NCBI GenBank assembly: GCA_018907035.1
Contig: JACCIC010000224.1
Location: 711,001-775,000 of the forward strand
DNA from: Sycobia sp. Sy_11
Lineage: Eukaryota; Arthropoda; Insecta; Hymenoptera; Epichrysomallidae
Direction of reading: 5' to 3'
DNA: 64,000 nt
Shown here piece after piece: positions 35,801 to 51,300 of this stretch (positions are counted from its first letter, which is position 1; each line of letters opens with the position of its first letter). The notes beneath the pieces were generated by a model that saw only the letters and a program-made list of their open reading frames with translations, was not told the DNA's origin and made no database searches. Made by a program: the position numbers and the translations under genes.

Positions 35801-38800
35801 GTATTAAACTCTGCACAGTTGAAGGAATAATGAGAAGATCTGGACTCGGAGACCCTCTCTTTTGAGTCATCTGTGACATCACAATGAAATATTGACTCTA
35901 ATCGCTATTTCAGAAACCCAGTACGACATTCAAAACCATTCCAGTCTGTACTATGTTTTTCACAAATGAACAAATTCTGATGGCAAATTCATTGCGTAGA
36001 TTACAAGATTTTTTCAAATTACAATAGCTTATCTCTAGAGCTTTGGAATATCCATCAACATCGAACAATTTCACATACCCTCTATTTTTTCGTGAACAAT
36101 GGTAACATGGTCATGGATGCAAGCAAAATCTTCAAAATATACGATTAATGAGCAATGAATTCCGAAATTGCTGATCCGACCTTGGACTTTAGATCAGACA
36201 GTGGCTAGCACTCCCTAATAACAGACCAATCAGCTATCCCTATACCCGTTTCATTCAATTGGACATATCATCTTCACGTTGACTAGGTCGCAGCATTGGC
36301 GCTATACACCGCTGAGCTGAAGCAAGGAATCACTGAACTCGACGACTACACCTTCGAATAGAGATTTCTAAATCCCATAAATGACTCACTTAATGGACTG
36401 TCCTATTGTCATCTTAGTAAAATCCACAAGCAGGAGAAATATCTTCTCTAAGTAAAGATAGAGTGAGCACTACTCGGATTTAGTACAAGGTCAACATCAA
36501 TAGGTTGCAAACGACAATCGACTTTTCTTCAGCTGTGATCTATACACTGTCGCAAGTCGGGAACAGCGCCCTACCTTTCAATTTTCGTATAACTAAAGAC
36601 AAAAATCATGATAGACTATAAAAATGCTTCGCGGGTTGTCATATAATATCCTGCACGTGTGCGATTGCACCCATAAGACCAGAATCGGACAGTACAATAT
36701 GTTTTCATTTTTTCGTCCGCAATGTGCATCGGATAGGATAAACAGTGGCCAAAAATCCATATTTCCAGTCGAAGAGCCAGCTACGAAATTGGTCACCACA
36801 AAATACACACCTGGTCTTTTTCATGAAAGACTCATTCATAAAAGTTGTAAAAAATTACTTGCATAGTCACGACAATATACAAGTCTCGAATTTTGTATAC
36901 GAATAAATTTCGACCATATTAATAGCGGAAAATCAATGTGAGAACTCTAGACCATACAGAACAGGTTTTCAGAAGTCTATGAAGTTGCAAATAATTACTT
37001 CTAAAGTCACGCGAAGATACAATTCTGACAACATTATTTTCATATCATATTTTATGCAGGTAATCTGAATATCGATTATCAGAACTCTCAAGTGTGCAGA
37101 AGTATATTAAAAATTACAATAATGTTCTTTGTTGGTGATATAGATATAGACTACGTAATCCACATTTTCTTCAAAAACATCAATCTTTTGTCCTTTTTTC
37201 TTATTGAATTGCTTTAATTTCACTTAATAAATTATATACAAATATTAGCCACCGACTAAAATTGCCAATTACAATAACAATAAAAATGGAAGTTTCCCAC
37301 CTTTTTACATTTAAACTTATATGTAAGTGAAATAAAAGTATAGGAACAAATGATTAGAATAATATTCATTGTCTATTAAATTCTTTATAAAATGCAATTG
37401 GTCCGATCAATGACAACTAATTTTTTTCGTAGAAAATTGACTTTTTAAAATATACAAAATATACTTTATTAAATTCTGCAATGACTGTCGTGACCAATTT
37501 CGTGACATTTTTTGACAACAAAAAAATAATAATACTTTTAAATTTCAAACCCCTGGTACTAGAGAATACAGATTCTAGAGTACTTCATTTTGTTGGCATC
37601 CTACAACACTTATTCTACCGTTTTTTCTTTTGTCAAATTTGTTAGTAAATACCTACTTTAGATCTGAGATTTTTCATCTTTTGGTCTATCTACTAATAGA
37701 AAAGCATTATTTTTATTGGAAGAAGCACTTTCTTTATTCATTATCTGTACCTAACTTTCAGATCCACATCTTTCAACAGCTTTTCTATCATTTAGATTAG
37801 CACTTACAAAATTAACATGTATACACGAGTATGCTCATATTATTCTGTACATTTTGGACTGTTTGTTAACTCTATTCAATGTTCTTATGGTAATCTTTTT
37901 TTCTATTCAACAATCACTTTTCTAATCAACGTTCTCATTATCACAAAAGTTATGTTTCTCAAAGATTGACATTTTATCAGTGTCATTTTTTTTATTTATT
38001 TTATGGGCCTCACTTTTTGATTTTGCATATTTATTTTTTACCCACTTATCGTTTAAATTCCTTTGTGATTCTCACGTTATATTCGTATCACCAAATCCCA
38101 TTAAATTTTAATCTTCCTTAATAATAGATGTCTAGCTATCACAATTTTATGATTTATTAATATTCTATAACCAACCTTTTTATAACCTAATAATTTTCCT
38201 ATCTTTATTTTTCTGTCCTACGTTGGCATATTTTTGTCCGCTGATAGTCTTAAATAAACTTTGCTTCAAATTAAAGCAATACAATAAATACAAGTAAAAA
38301 TTTTTAATATTAGTCTTAATTCCTGTTAAAATTTTAATTCATGCTTTATTTTGTTTTGTATTAGTTCAATTTCGATTTTTTTACATAAGAAGCAATTTTA
38401 ATTATCTCTAACCAAAACTTCTCGTGCATTTTTGCCTCCACCAATAAACATTGGGCCTTATTCATTATTATTGTATTATACCGCTCTACCGTTCCATTTA
38501 ATTAATATACCGACAAGGTTCTATTGCAATCTGATTATCTTTATTATATTCTCTTTCCGTTGTGTATTTTCTTATTTAAATATTCTTTATTCCTATCACA
38601 TATCAATTTCTTTATTTTTTTACCGGTCATGACTTCTATGTTATTAACAGAATCTAAAAAAAATGTCAAAAGCTTCCGCCTTAAATTTTATTGTATATAC
38701 TTTTGCTGCTTTACTCAAATCCTCAATAAATGATACAAAATATCGTTCGCCATTCCATCTTATCATTGGTTAAGGAACATTTACATTGGTATGTATAATA

Positions 38801-39276
38801 TCTTATTTATCTTTCATCTTTGTTCTATTATTTTCAATACTTAAATTGTGCATTTTATTTTCTATATATATAAACCGCACTTAATATACTGAGGTTCTAT
38901 TTCACTTGCTTTCGTATTTTGTTTATATTTTCAGATATTTTTGAGGTATTTAAATTTAACATGACTTATTATGTGATACTTTTTCTTTAGTCATTTTATT
39001 ATTTGATTTATCTACCTAATTGATTCAGCATTATTTACAAAACGTAATATTTTATATAACTTATTCTGCTTTTCTGCAATTGCAATCTAACATTTATAGG
39101 TGAATTTAAATTTATGTTATTTATTTAAATTTACATGTAAAGAAAAATACGAATAGTTATTAAGAGAATGAAACTAAGAATTGCTTCTTGTCCCTCGAGA
39201 AGTTCTAGGTTACGAGGATGTGAAATATTAATAAAAATGTTTTCTATATATAAATAATGTTAGATTTGGAGAGTAT

Positions 39277-39314
<38 letters not shown>

Positions 39315-39581
39315 TTGAAGTATTCGCACGACACGGTCGGTCATCCGAGACCGTAAAATAAATAAAAATAAAAGCCCCATCTCTAGGAATAGACACGGGC
39401 ACTAGTGAGTGTTATGCACTTTAGCGCGTGCCACAGACTGCGAGCACATGATGAACACGTACACTTTATTGCTTATGGTTTTAAAGCAAGATCCTTTTAG
39501 TAAATCGGACCTATGTGTCTAGGTAGTGCCCCACCCCCGCCCCTTGTTTTCTAATATACTAGCTGCCCGACAACGAAGGAG

Positions 39582-39638
<57 letters not shown>

Positions 39639-42600
39639 CGGTCAACTTGTATCGAGCTTTGAGTTTTGACGCGACTTATGATATGTGTGTTTCATGTTTG
39701 TGAATTGTGAATTTTTCTTGTCTTGCGATCGATAGCTCTAATACTGTAATTTGAAAGTAGTGTATGTAATTAGCGTGTACGAAATTAGGCTGATCAGCGG
39801 GACAAGACACAGGATCTGTAGAGATCCATCTCCTAAGGTGTTCCGGGCGGCACTCGTGCCCACTAGCTGCCGTCTGTGGTCAGGGCTGATCGCGTTTCCA
39901 AGACGTTGGGACCACGACGCATAGCAGGAAGTATTTCGCGGAATATCGTTCCACCTTTGGACCTCCCCCGATTAAAGCGCACTAGAGTACTCCCCGGTAA
40001 AATCGTATGCAAATAAAAGAGCTCTGTGTACATGTTGCGTGAGTTGTAATTGTCTGGTATATGGATATGTGTGACCGAAGTACTACCGCATTTTAAATTA
40101 CTTATTTTAAGTCGTTTGTTATACAGGCTTTTTCCTCCACTTACTGAGTAGAGGTTTTTCATGCCTCGCGGTAGATGAATAAATGTTATTAAGAATAATC
40201 ATTGTCTTCGTATTTATTATACTCATTCTCAAACACCCATTTTCTTAAAGTACCTACTTCTTATTTAAAGTTGACAAATAATAGTTTCTTAAATAACAGA
40301 AGTTACAAATATAAATTGAGATTAGAGTGAAATATGGCGAAAGTATTCGCAACATATCAATGTCAGAAAACGAGTGATACCCCATCTCCAACCTACATTT
40401 TCCTCACATCTCTCGCACATGCGCTTTGCGTCTTTGAATGTGGCTACTGTGTAGTGTATATAATCGCGTAACATTTACATAGTGGCAATAAAGAAAAATA
40501 CGCTTGCAATTATCTTTTATATGATCAATGCAACTAGTATCCAGTATCCAGTCGATCTTTATATCATCGCGAACAATCGATTCAATATTCAAACGTTCGT
40601 TACTGAACCTAATCTGTAGTTCTCTATTGAAAGAACCTCACTGACTCTTGCGTTTATATGCATTACTATAAGCGTCTTGATGTATATCTCCATCATTTTG
40701 CTGGTACGAGCCAAACTCTCTTCATCTTGATCAATTATAACGCAATTTGAAAAAACACGATCACTATTATCTCCACTGCTGTGCTCCATTGTCGTGTTGA
40801 AATGCTCATAGTTAACCTGTGCATGCTGCTTATATTGATGAGCACCTCATTGTCCTTAAGAATATCTACTGTTTTCGCTTTTCAAATTTCAAACTGAATA
40901 TCATATTTTGAAATTGCAAAGTAAATTCACTTTGCTCCGTTTTGTTTGTTTCGGTCTTGAATACACTATATTTAATATTGTAACGATCATTTTTCTTTCC
41001 TTCTCTTAATTCTCACCTTGTTATTTTATTTTTTACAAATTCATAATTTTAATCTGAACAGCGTCAAATATCTAATATAACTCAAGAAATCTGGTAATGT
41101 ATGAAGCATGTAATTGAACTTCTCTTTTTCTTTTATAATATCTTCTACGTTTTGAATTCATTAATCAGCTTTTTAAAATCACAGAAAAACGAAGTTGAAT
41201 CTTTATAATTTTTCAGCTTTATTTGTACAATATTATTTCTTAGAAGAATGTATCCATCTGTCGACTTTTTCAAATACATTTCATAAAATTTCTTAAAGAT
41301 TCCAAATTTCTTCATTACTTACAAACTCCATTGTTCTACCTGAAATACCGCTATACATATAATTAATCTCTCTTAGATTACTTTGTTCCACATGTTTTTA
41401 TTTCCTGAGTCCAACTTTTCCCGTGTTGCAAATTCATACATTTCTTCAATTTTAAATAGTATTCTCTTCTTCGAGATACTGTAACCACTGCAATCAAATA
41501 CTGGAATCTCTATTAATCATTAGTCATTTTTCTTTTCTTTTTTTTTTATTTTTTCAGTTTTATCAAATACAATTTTTTTGTCTTTAATATATTGAATATA
41601 AATTTTTCAAAAAGTTTTTCTAAATAAATCTTAATCGACTTTACAGATTGTTTGCATAAACTTTACTTTGCATAATTAACTTGATTTCAAAAATACTTTC
41701 ACCGCGTTCATGCATTAATTCTAAAACTCCATATTGGGTCAAACAGAAAAAGTCACGCTCTGCTACCACATTAGAATAAGAAATTAAGTGTAGACAACGT
41801 ACTTTATTAAATACACATATAGACTTTATTAACTGTAAAGAATAGCAAGAGGATTAAAATACAGTGATTTTTTATCGAAATAACTTCATATGTTGCGCGT
41901 GCCCCGACTCTCGTACGTATTCGTTATGTGACGCTACACTCGCACATCTATACACTTCATAAATACTGTTGCAAGTATGAATGTACATATAACTAAAAAA
42001 TAAGAGATTCTGGGAAGCGTGCTATATTTTTCAGTTAAGATCAATTGATATAAAACTACGATTATATTCAGTCGAGTAGTCATCAGCGGATGGATTTCCT
42101 TTGTCGCCTTCAAATGGAGAACGCACTTCTGTATCATACCTCGTTTATAATAAGCGCACTGACGGCATTAAAACTTAACATCTAGAATTAATATATATAG
42201 AACTTAGAACGATTACAATAATCTCAATATTTGTATCAATATTTGTATTAATAATATATAATCATAAAGAGGACAATTTTTTTTATAGAGATGGATATCA
42301 TTCTGGGTATGTTACGCTTAGCGACGACCGGGACTATGAGATTGATTATATTATACAACATGAAGGTTTTGAACCAAATGATATGTATCATGAAAATGAC
42401 ATTGCTGTAGGTAAACTTCAAAATTCAGTGAGTTTAGGATATCCAATTATAACAATCTGTTTACCAACAGGTAAGTTTATATATTATATAATAATCAATA
42501 AAAACTTATCTTGGTTTAAACATCTTATTTTATTTATTTATTTATTTTAAAAGTCATAATAAGGATAAAATAATTTCGACCTTTTTTGTTTCTTTTTAAA

Positions 42601-43981
42601 ATATTGCTAAAATAGTATGTTTTTAGTTAAGACATCACAGAGCAGCAATTTTTTAAAAAAATATTTGAAGCATTAATTTTTTTGTTCAATCTAATTTTTG
42701 GCTAAAATGGATTACATTAACGTTTATTTGGCCATTAGTGCATAAAATATTTATTATAAAAACCTAGAACTAGTATTTGCAACCAATAATGCATTTATTG
42801 GGTACAAATTAGATGTCAATATGTGAAAAAGACTTACAAGTATTAAACATTTAAGTACTCGTGATTTTTTATAGAAAGAACAGTAGTTGCGAAACAATTG
42901 CATTGAAAATTAACAAATAAAAGTTTGTAAATTAAAAATTCGTATCGAAATGAAGAAGGTAATTCTATTTCATTCGTTCATACATTTAAACAGTCTATAA
43001 TAATTCAATGTGTATTAAAGTGCTCGGTAGCGCGCTGAAGACACGTATAACCAAAATGTACAGTGCATTGTGTAAGACATGCACTGCTATGAAATAGGGT
43101 ATCCTAACCTATAGATTTTTTCAATCATATAAAAAATTCATTTCTAAGCTTGTCCATGTAATAAAATTAATATAAAATAAATTCTTCTTAATTATCATTA
43201 TCGACAGTAATTTGCCGTTTGATGAATATTAATCAAATTCGTTAATTAATACTAATTATAAAATTCGAGATTCTGAAAAAATTTAATGTTTGTTATGATT
43301 ACAAAAGTAGCCCAACCGAGCAAAAGATGATTTTTTTGATCATCTATCATACTTTCTTTGTCCTTCATAACAGGTCATCTATGCTTTATTTCTTTTTCTC
43401 TATGCCAAACCATATTATTTCATATTAATTATACTAATTTATACAGATAAAGCGTATTTGTCTTGTACACGATAAACAAAAAAACTACTGAACCGATTGT
43501 TCTGATATTCGAAATATATTTTGTACTATCCTCGGAAGGACATAGATAGCCTATTTATGTTGTTTATTGAAAATCATTTTATATTTATCTATAAATTATG
43601 AGCGCATACATTATAAGTGGCGTGTTAGTACAGTCGTATCATGCACATGCGCGGTGAACGTTCTTAGCAATCAGTTCCACCAGCGGCCGGTAGAGTTTTG
43701 AATTATGTCAAATATAAACTCAAAGTTGTCAGATTAAACTATTAATACCAGGCCTGCTCAATTGAATGATTGTATCCAACTTTGAGATTATTACGGAAGG
43801 TGTGATTTTAAATGGTATTGAAATAATTTAACCGATGTCTTAAACAGTGTAATAATAGGTATGTAAAAAGTACTCTATATATAAATCTATATTCCTATAG
43901 ATAATTTATCTCTCGTCGCTTTCGCATAAAAAGGTACATCAAAGCACGGTCCGCTTCAAAAAGGTAATATTTCAGAAACTA

Positions 43982-44037
<56 letters not shown>

Positions 44038-45292
44038 GTAATTGAACAATACACTGGGATTTTTGATTATGACAATAAGAAAATACAAAATATATTTAAA
44101 TTAAAAATTGAATTTAATAAATCAAAATATAATTAATACCTAAGCAGAGATCAGAAAAAGAATGTATGTCCGAGCGCTCATGCCACGCTTTTATAAACTC
44201 TACTCTCCTCTCAATGGGGTCAAATTCCGAGCGATTAGCCTCACTGGCAGAACGCAGCCTAAATTTTCGCGCAGCCTGACGGTCGGAGAGCCCGAGATGG
44301 CAAGTCGAACACGTCACCTGATTTCGAACTTCCCAACATTTTCCTATCTCAATATAAGTCCGTAGAATAACTTTTTTAACGAAAAGATTGGGAAGCTCCC
44401 ATCACAGCACGGATAATTGCTTTTAGGAAGCATAACCTGTTTACTTCTATTGAAAACCTCAAGATTTTCCCATAGTAAGTATTCACTCACCTTATGTGTG
44501 ATTCCATGTACAAGCTATTTTAAGGCAAAATCTTCGATTTTCCCATCATGGCACGGATCAAACATTTACCTTATGTGTACATATATCTGGGCTTATAGCG
44601 AGAGTTCGTTCGCGATCGTTTCTATAAACTGTAATACTAGTAACTATGATTCTTAATTTTTACATAATAAAAAATCACGAAGTAGTTTTTCATAAACTTA
44701 CTATTTTAAAACGAATTTCTGTAAATTTCCAATCTCTGTTGTACATTAGTTTTGTACATAATTCGCTGAATTGCCGATGCGCGCGAAGCCGCTTTGTCCG
44801 AAGTTTAAGAGTCCGAGAGATCGCGTTAGATTTCCCTTTTCTATATGAAACTCGATATGATGATTTTGTTTATTTAAAATATATACTACATCGAGCCTAT
44901 ATATGTTATTTTTAATAAAATCTAAAGATTTTATTTTTATCGCATTAGTTCCCGATTACAATGATACTTTAAACTATTTAACTCATATACATACTTAACA
45001 GAATTATGATAAATCTTACAAACTACAAGGTATAAATACATATATATTGAATTCATAATAATTTAAAAATTAAATACTATAAACTTTTCTTAGCATATAT
45101 AAAATTACTAACTAAAACATTTAAGAATATATTTAAACTTACAAACTAAAAGATTTAAAAATAGATATAAAATTATTAATTAATATATTTAAAATATCTC
45201 TAAATTTACAAATTTAATATTGAAATAGATAATAAAATTATACACTAAAAATTTTATTTTTTTAAAATAAAAGTTCTTGTGAGTCCGTAATA

Positions 45293-45357
<65 letters not shown>

Positions 45358-48300
45358 TGCATATTACATATGGCTTCCACTAGAAAAATTGTTCTGTCGA
45401 GTTTGAGTAGTAAAAAAGATGTTCAAGTGCCTCGAGACGACGTTTATGGAGAGTATTCTGTTCTGGCCATAGAATATGTCTCCACAAATGCTATAAAGAG
45501 GTTTGTGTTGGAAAGGTATATTATGATGTCTAATACTAAGATATCCAGGGACGACTTCTACTGGGATTTTGAGTGTTCGAATGATAGAATACGAATTTCT
45601 TCATAGAAGTCGTCCCGTCCGTACATTTATCGATTTATTGAATATTGCATTAAGAATAATTTTTCATCTGGAAGATAGTTTATGACAATAGACATTATAA
45701 ATAAACAATAGATACAAAAATCTTTCTGTCAAGGTTACGACGGTATAAGGGCGTGGATATTGCTATAGCTTGGATATCAAAGGGAAACGTGGCATGAGGG
45801 GCATCTAAAATTGAAATAAGTTAAGTTATTTCAATTTTGAATTTAAATAAAAATGAAGTGAAAATGGGAGATAAAAGACTACAATTTAAGAAGCAATTAA
45901 TGAATAATGCAATTATAATTAATTTAATAATTTTTTTACCATAAAATTATTAATTAAATTTATTAAATAAATTATAAAGTCTCCCAAAGACCCACATCTT
46001 GCTTTCCTCAACATGGAACACGAGACTCCGAAGGCTGGGGGCATAATTAACATAAGAAATTACGAAATTATTATGTATTTATATAATAAATAGATTTAAA
46101 GTAAATAAAAATGAAACAAATGTAACAAACATATTACTTTATTAAACATTTATAATTAAACAGATTATATAACAAATATGACTTTCTTTATTTTTAATTT
46201 GAAAGGGTTAATTAAAGTATAAGTAAATAATAAACTTAATGATTAATCAGAGTTGTGAAGGTAGCAATCAGACTGTTCTTAAGAGATACTATTATATTAA
46301 GTATATAATCTGATGTTGGTGCAATCAAGATTGCTCTTTTTTAGTTCGAATGCTTTTAATGTGCAAAATAGAAAAAAATAGCATGAGAATAATATACAAT
46401 TTTTATTTTAAATAAAATGTATAAAATCACCATTATCTGGCAAAATAACCTGAACAGTATGTTTGTGTATTTAATAGAATTAAATGAGGAAGATTTATAA
46501 CTTTGGAAATCTTTATTTATTCTTCTAAATCTAATTCACCCCCGCGCTAAAAATAATCCTCCTCGGATGCAATTCACCTATGCCAATGGTTTTTGCAATT
46601 TTCAAAACATTTTTTATACTCATATTCCGGAATGGCCATTAGTTCCTTCATAGATTCTGCTGTTATTTCTTCAATCGAATCAAAGCTGTGTCTCCGAAGC
46701 GGTCTTTTGAGTTTGCAGAACAGCCAGAAGTCACACTGTGCTAAATTAGGCGAATATGGTGGTTTATGCAGTGTGAGCTGGTGCATTATCGTGATGCAAA
46801 AACCAAGAGTTGTTATTTCATAAATCTGGCCTTTTGAGATGAATAGCTTCACACAAACGACGCATAACACTTAAACAATATACTTTGTTAAATGTTTGGT
46901 CGGTTGGAAGGAATTCATAATACACCACACCACGATAATCGAAAAAAACAGTGAGCATAACCTTGATTTTTGAGCGACATTGGCGTGATTTTTTCTGTCT
47001 CCGCTCTCCTTTGCCATGATATTCGCTCGATTGATCGGTTGTTTCTGGATTGTAAGCGTAGAACCGAATCTCATCTCCAGTTATTATGCATTCCATCTTG
47101 TCCTGATAGTCTGAATGCATCGTTTCACAGACTTCCATGCGATGTTATTTTTCAAAAAAATAGAGTATTTTATCACCAATCGAGATTTCACTCTTTTCAG
47201 GCACAAAATGTCTTTCAAAATGGTGCTCACTGACCCATTTAAAATTTCAATAATATCAGCAAGCGCTCTAGTAGTTAATCCACGATCTTGCATAACCAAT
47301 TCTTCGATTTTCTCGACGTGTAATACATTAATAGATCTTCTTGGTCGTTTTTGATGTGGTTCGTCTTCAACGCATTCTCAACCTTCTTTGACCAATTTGT
47401 GACAAAAACATTTATTCTTGACATTGACTTCTCACCAAAGGCTTTCTCTAACATTATGAACGTTTCAGCCACCGATATTTCATTTCGCGCACAAAATTTA
47501 ATGCTACTTCTTTGTTGAAGAATTTCAGACATTATAGAAACCGAAGGGACAACTTTTTTTCAGAAAATACAAACGTGACTATATGACAAATGAAAATAAT
47601 TGCATGAAATTTGGCACAGAGAAATCTGACAGAAATACCAATTTAAAAATAAAAACACTTGCCCGAATCGATAAACACGTGGAGTTTGAATTGACAAGTT
47701 TTACTCATAGTTGTACACATTAGATAATATCATGATATTATTGGGGGCAATATATGTATAATTTTTATATTTTGTATTATGCCTATGTTTCATCTGAGGT
47801 ATGTATTCCAAAAAATTATAATTATGAAATAGTCCTCAAAAATGTAACAGTACCAAAATCTGTTTTAAAATAAAATTTTTATAATTTTAATAAATGTTCG
47901 TATATACGAGGTGCGTTCAAAAAGTAACCAGAATTTTTAAATTTCGCGGGTTTGGAGAGTCCGCCTGTATAAAAATTTCTTTTGTGATGTTGGTACGCAT
48001 GCCCCTGATGTACGATAAAATTTTCAGCAATATTTATTGCTTAATTTTTAAGTGGCAGCCACTAACGTTAGGCGTGTTTTTTAAGCTCGGCGATTTTCAT
48101 TTGTGAAAAAAATGGAGCAAAGAATTTGTATTCAGTGTTGCGAAAAAATGAAATAAAGTATAGTGAAGTTTGTAAAATGTTAACAAAGGTATATGGTGCG
48201 TCTGCTATGAATAAAGCAAGGATTTACGAATGGTATAAGCGATTCCAAGATGGCCGCGAACACGTTGAAGATGACGAACGATCCAGACGCCCAAGCACAT

Positions 48301-51300
48301 CAACAACCGATGAAAACTCAATTTTTACTCAATTCTACATCCGGGCTAGTTCAAAGTTGATTGAAGATCCACTGATTACGCCATCTGTTGATAAACGCTG
48401 GAAACTTACTTGTATATCCAAGCGTATCATTTTTAATTATTAATGTCATTTACAAATTTATTCTAAATGTATTATGTTAAAATTAACTGTGGAAATTTGT
48501 AACAAATTCTGTGCATCCAACAAGAGTCGTGTTTACTTTATTCTGGGTAAAATTCTTTTTCGTAAGATTTATAATGCCACCATCTCAGTTATGTGTTCTG
48601 TTCCTTCTTAGTGTGAAATATTCTAGATATCTAACTTACAGATTATCATTGAGACAAGTTTCAGCACATTAATCTTTCAATAGTGTTATTTTATCGTGAA
48701 TTAAAACTTTTCAGGTTTCAATAAAAAATTTATATTTTTTATTCGAATTTTAACACTGTGATCACTGCATTGGTCTACAGATATGTTGCCGATATGCGAA
48801 GCATACGAACGCTCATTCGAGGACCTTTCAAGGTTTAGTGACACACGCAACGAAGCTGTAACTTAGATCAAGCTTAATTTTAATGGGGATCAGTCCATTG
48901 ATTGCTATTCTTCGGTGTGTTGACCATCCTTTATTCACCTTTTGGCACAGAATTTTCGATACATAAGAGCCCTCATCAGGTATGTTATTTAAGCTTATAT
49001 GTGTATATTTCATCATTCAAAAATTTGCACATGGATGTCATCTGTGTTAGTGTAGAAGCGACTCTACGCTGCGGAGTTTCGAATTCGCATTTTCATTATA
49101 TGTTCGCGCTTACGCCATAAGGACTGCGCCTTTACCTACTCCACTGGGTGTCTGCTCATTGGTATTCTTTGCCGTCGGACAATCTGTACCTTTGTGGACA
49201 GTGATCTATTTAAATGTCGTCCGGGACTCAGTATAGATAAAGTATGTTATTTGGGAATATTGATGTGCGACTTACGAATGCAATAATTATATAGATATAT
49301 GAGTGGTATTAAGGAGTAGACAGGGAATCGTCCGAAATTCAATTTAATGAAATTACAATATATTATGTATAAAAGGAATTTATATTTATTTATTAATCGA
49401 ATGAAACTAATGGTCAACGGCATTAAAAAACTCTAGCTGCAAGTAGAGAAAAAGCCTGTGGTCAGTAAACTCTAATTAAAATTATTATTATTACTAATGA
49501 TACTAACTATTATTACACAAATAGACAAATTACATAATATGTAGTTAACGTAAATAAAGTTACATCTAAATTCGAATAACGCAACAATAATTATGTTTTA
49601 TATGCACAACTTAAAGCTATATATACTTAAATATACATATGAAGAACACCGAGAGCTCTTATGAAATGAGCGAATAAACTGCCTTCAAGCTTCTAATCAG
49701 TGCGGAGGTTAGATCCCCAAGCACCTGGATCCACCAACGGATCGATTTCGGATACCCTGCAACAGCACGTCCAAACGATGGGAGTCAACTAGCTGTCGGT
49801 AGATAGGCTGCAAGAGCCTTGCGCCCCTTAGGTTTCCGGATAGGATAGTCAGTCGGTGCACACGACTGACGTAATGGCCATAGCCTTTAGAATACAGCGA
49901 TCATACCGCAAAATACACAAGTCTATACAATAAATGACTCAATTAGACTATAAAATATTAGCACAAAGAATCAGACAATAATTCTAATGTACGTACTTAA
50001 ATGCATTCAAAACGTTTCAGCCCGAACCCGCCTCAACTTCTTTTACTCTCAACTCAGATGCGCTCGAGACGCACGCGTTGCCCTGGCGATTGACAACTTA
50101 GAACCAAATCCACTCTTACCATAGATCTATAAGTATATGAATAAATACTGTAACCATTAAAGCTATACGAAGATATAGTTGTCCGAACACGTAAGAATGA
50201 TTTCTATTAGCGTTAAGATTTAGCGTGACTTATAATCTTAATTTTGACATTTTTATCCGTTGTTTCATATATTTTATAATTTACAGTTTATACTTGTAAA
50301 TGTTTTAATAATAATTAATATTCATGAAATTACTCAAGCTTTTACCTTAACACCTTGGATATATTTACACCTCAGTTTTTGGTTCATCTTTTTTTCGAGA
50401 TTGTTGTTTAATTTTAGCTGTTTACTTCCATACATCGGCATAGTTTCCTATAAATATATATAACAATTAAGCCTATTTGCATCATGTGTGTCTTAAAGCA
50501 AGAATAAAAATAAAAGCAACAAGAAAATGAGCTTTAATGTGGGTATGTGGTAGTTATTTTGAGATACATATGCTTGATTTGTCGTAACTTTCATTGGAGT
50601 TTTTCTCACTCAGTTATTTTCTAGAGTTCGTAATCAAATTATTTATAGCTGAGTAAGAGATTCTAAAGCTTCAATCTCAATGGAAGAATCAGAATTTAAG
50701 ATATGTGATATGGAAATCCTAACATTAGCGGGCAACATTTTTCGTCTGCAATTTCGTTTACACCTTCCAAATGCACATCTCTATCATGCAATGTTTCTGT
50801 TGTGGTATATATTCGCAATTCTTTATTGCGTAACGTTTAGTTCTACAAAGATAATACTAAATCATGATGACAGTACTTGAGTATAAATAGTAAGCTGCTT
50901 GATTATAGTGAACTTTTATACTTGCAGGTAATTATGTCGGTGTCACTTAGATGAATCAGGTCATTCTTTATTCATTGATAACATGTAAATATTCATTATT
51001 ACTTATTTTTTGGTGAAACTGTTACGGCTTTAGGCACAGGACACTTGATATAATTTCAAGTGTACTGAATTAAATAATGTCCTAACGGTGAACACTTGAA
51101 ATAATAATTTTTTCTTGCTTAGCAATAAGATGTCTAATAATTTTGATTTTCTGAATTTTCAAAAATCCATGGTAATCACAATTTTAGCTATGAATTCGTT
51201 ACTTTTAAACTACAAGAAAATCCGATCATTCCAAGTCCTTGATGAATAAAGTACATTTATTGATTCCATGAAGTCGATAATTACAAACATGTAGTCGGTC

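Noticed and set aside
39863..40162. 99-codon minus-strand ORF
   Set aside because: Lies in a repeat-like GC-richer block, no domain recognised, and no partner exon; not called a gene.
44114..44365. Overlapping ORFs on both strands
   Set aside because: Both could be shadows of an old repeat; neither reads like a known protein.
45370..45606. 78-codon ORF as a small gene
   Set aside because: Its two internal similar segments match minisatellite units found at 9.7 kb; best explained as repeat.
49680..50100. Possible solo LTR
   Set aside because: GC-richer and TATA/AATAAA-like words nearby, but no matching ends, target duplication or primer site.
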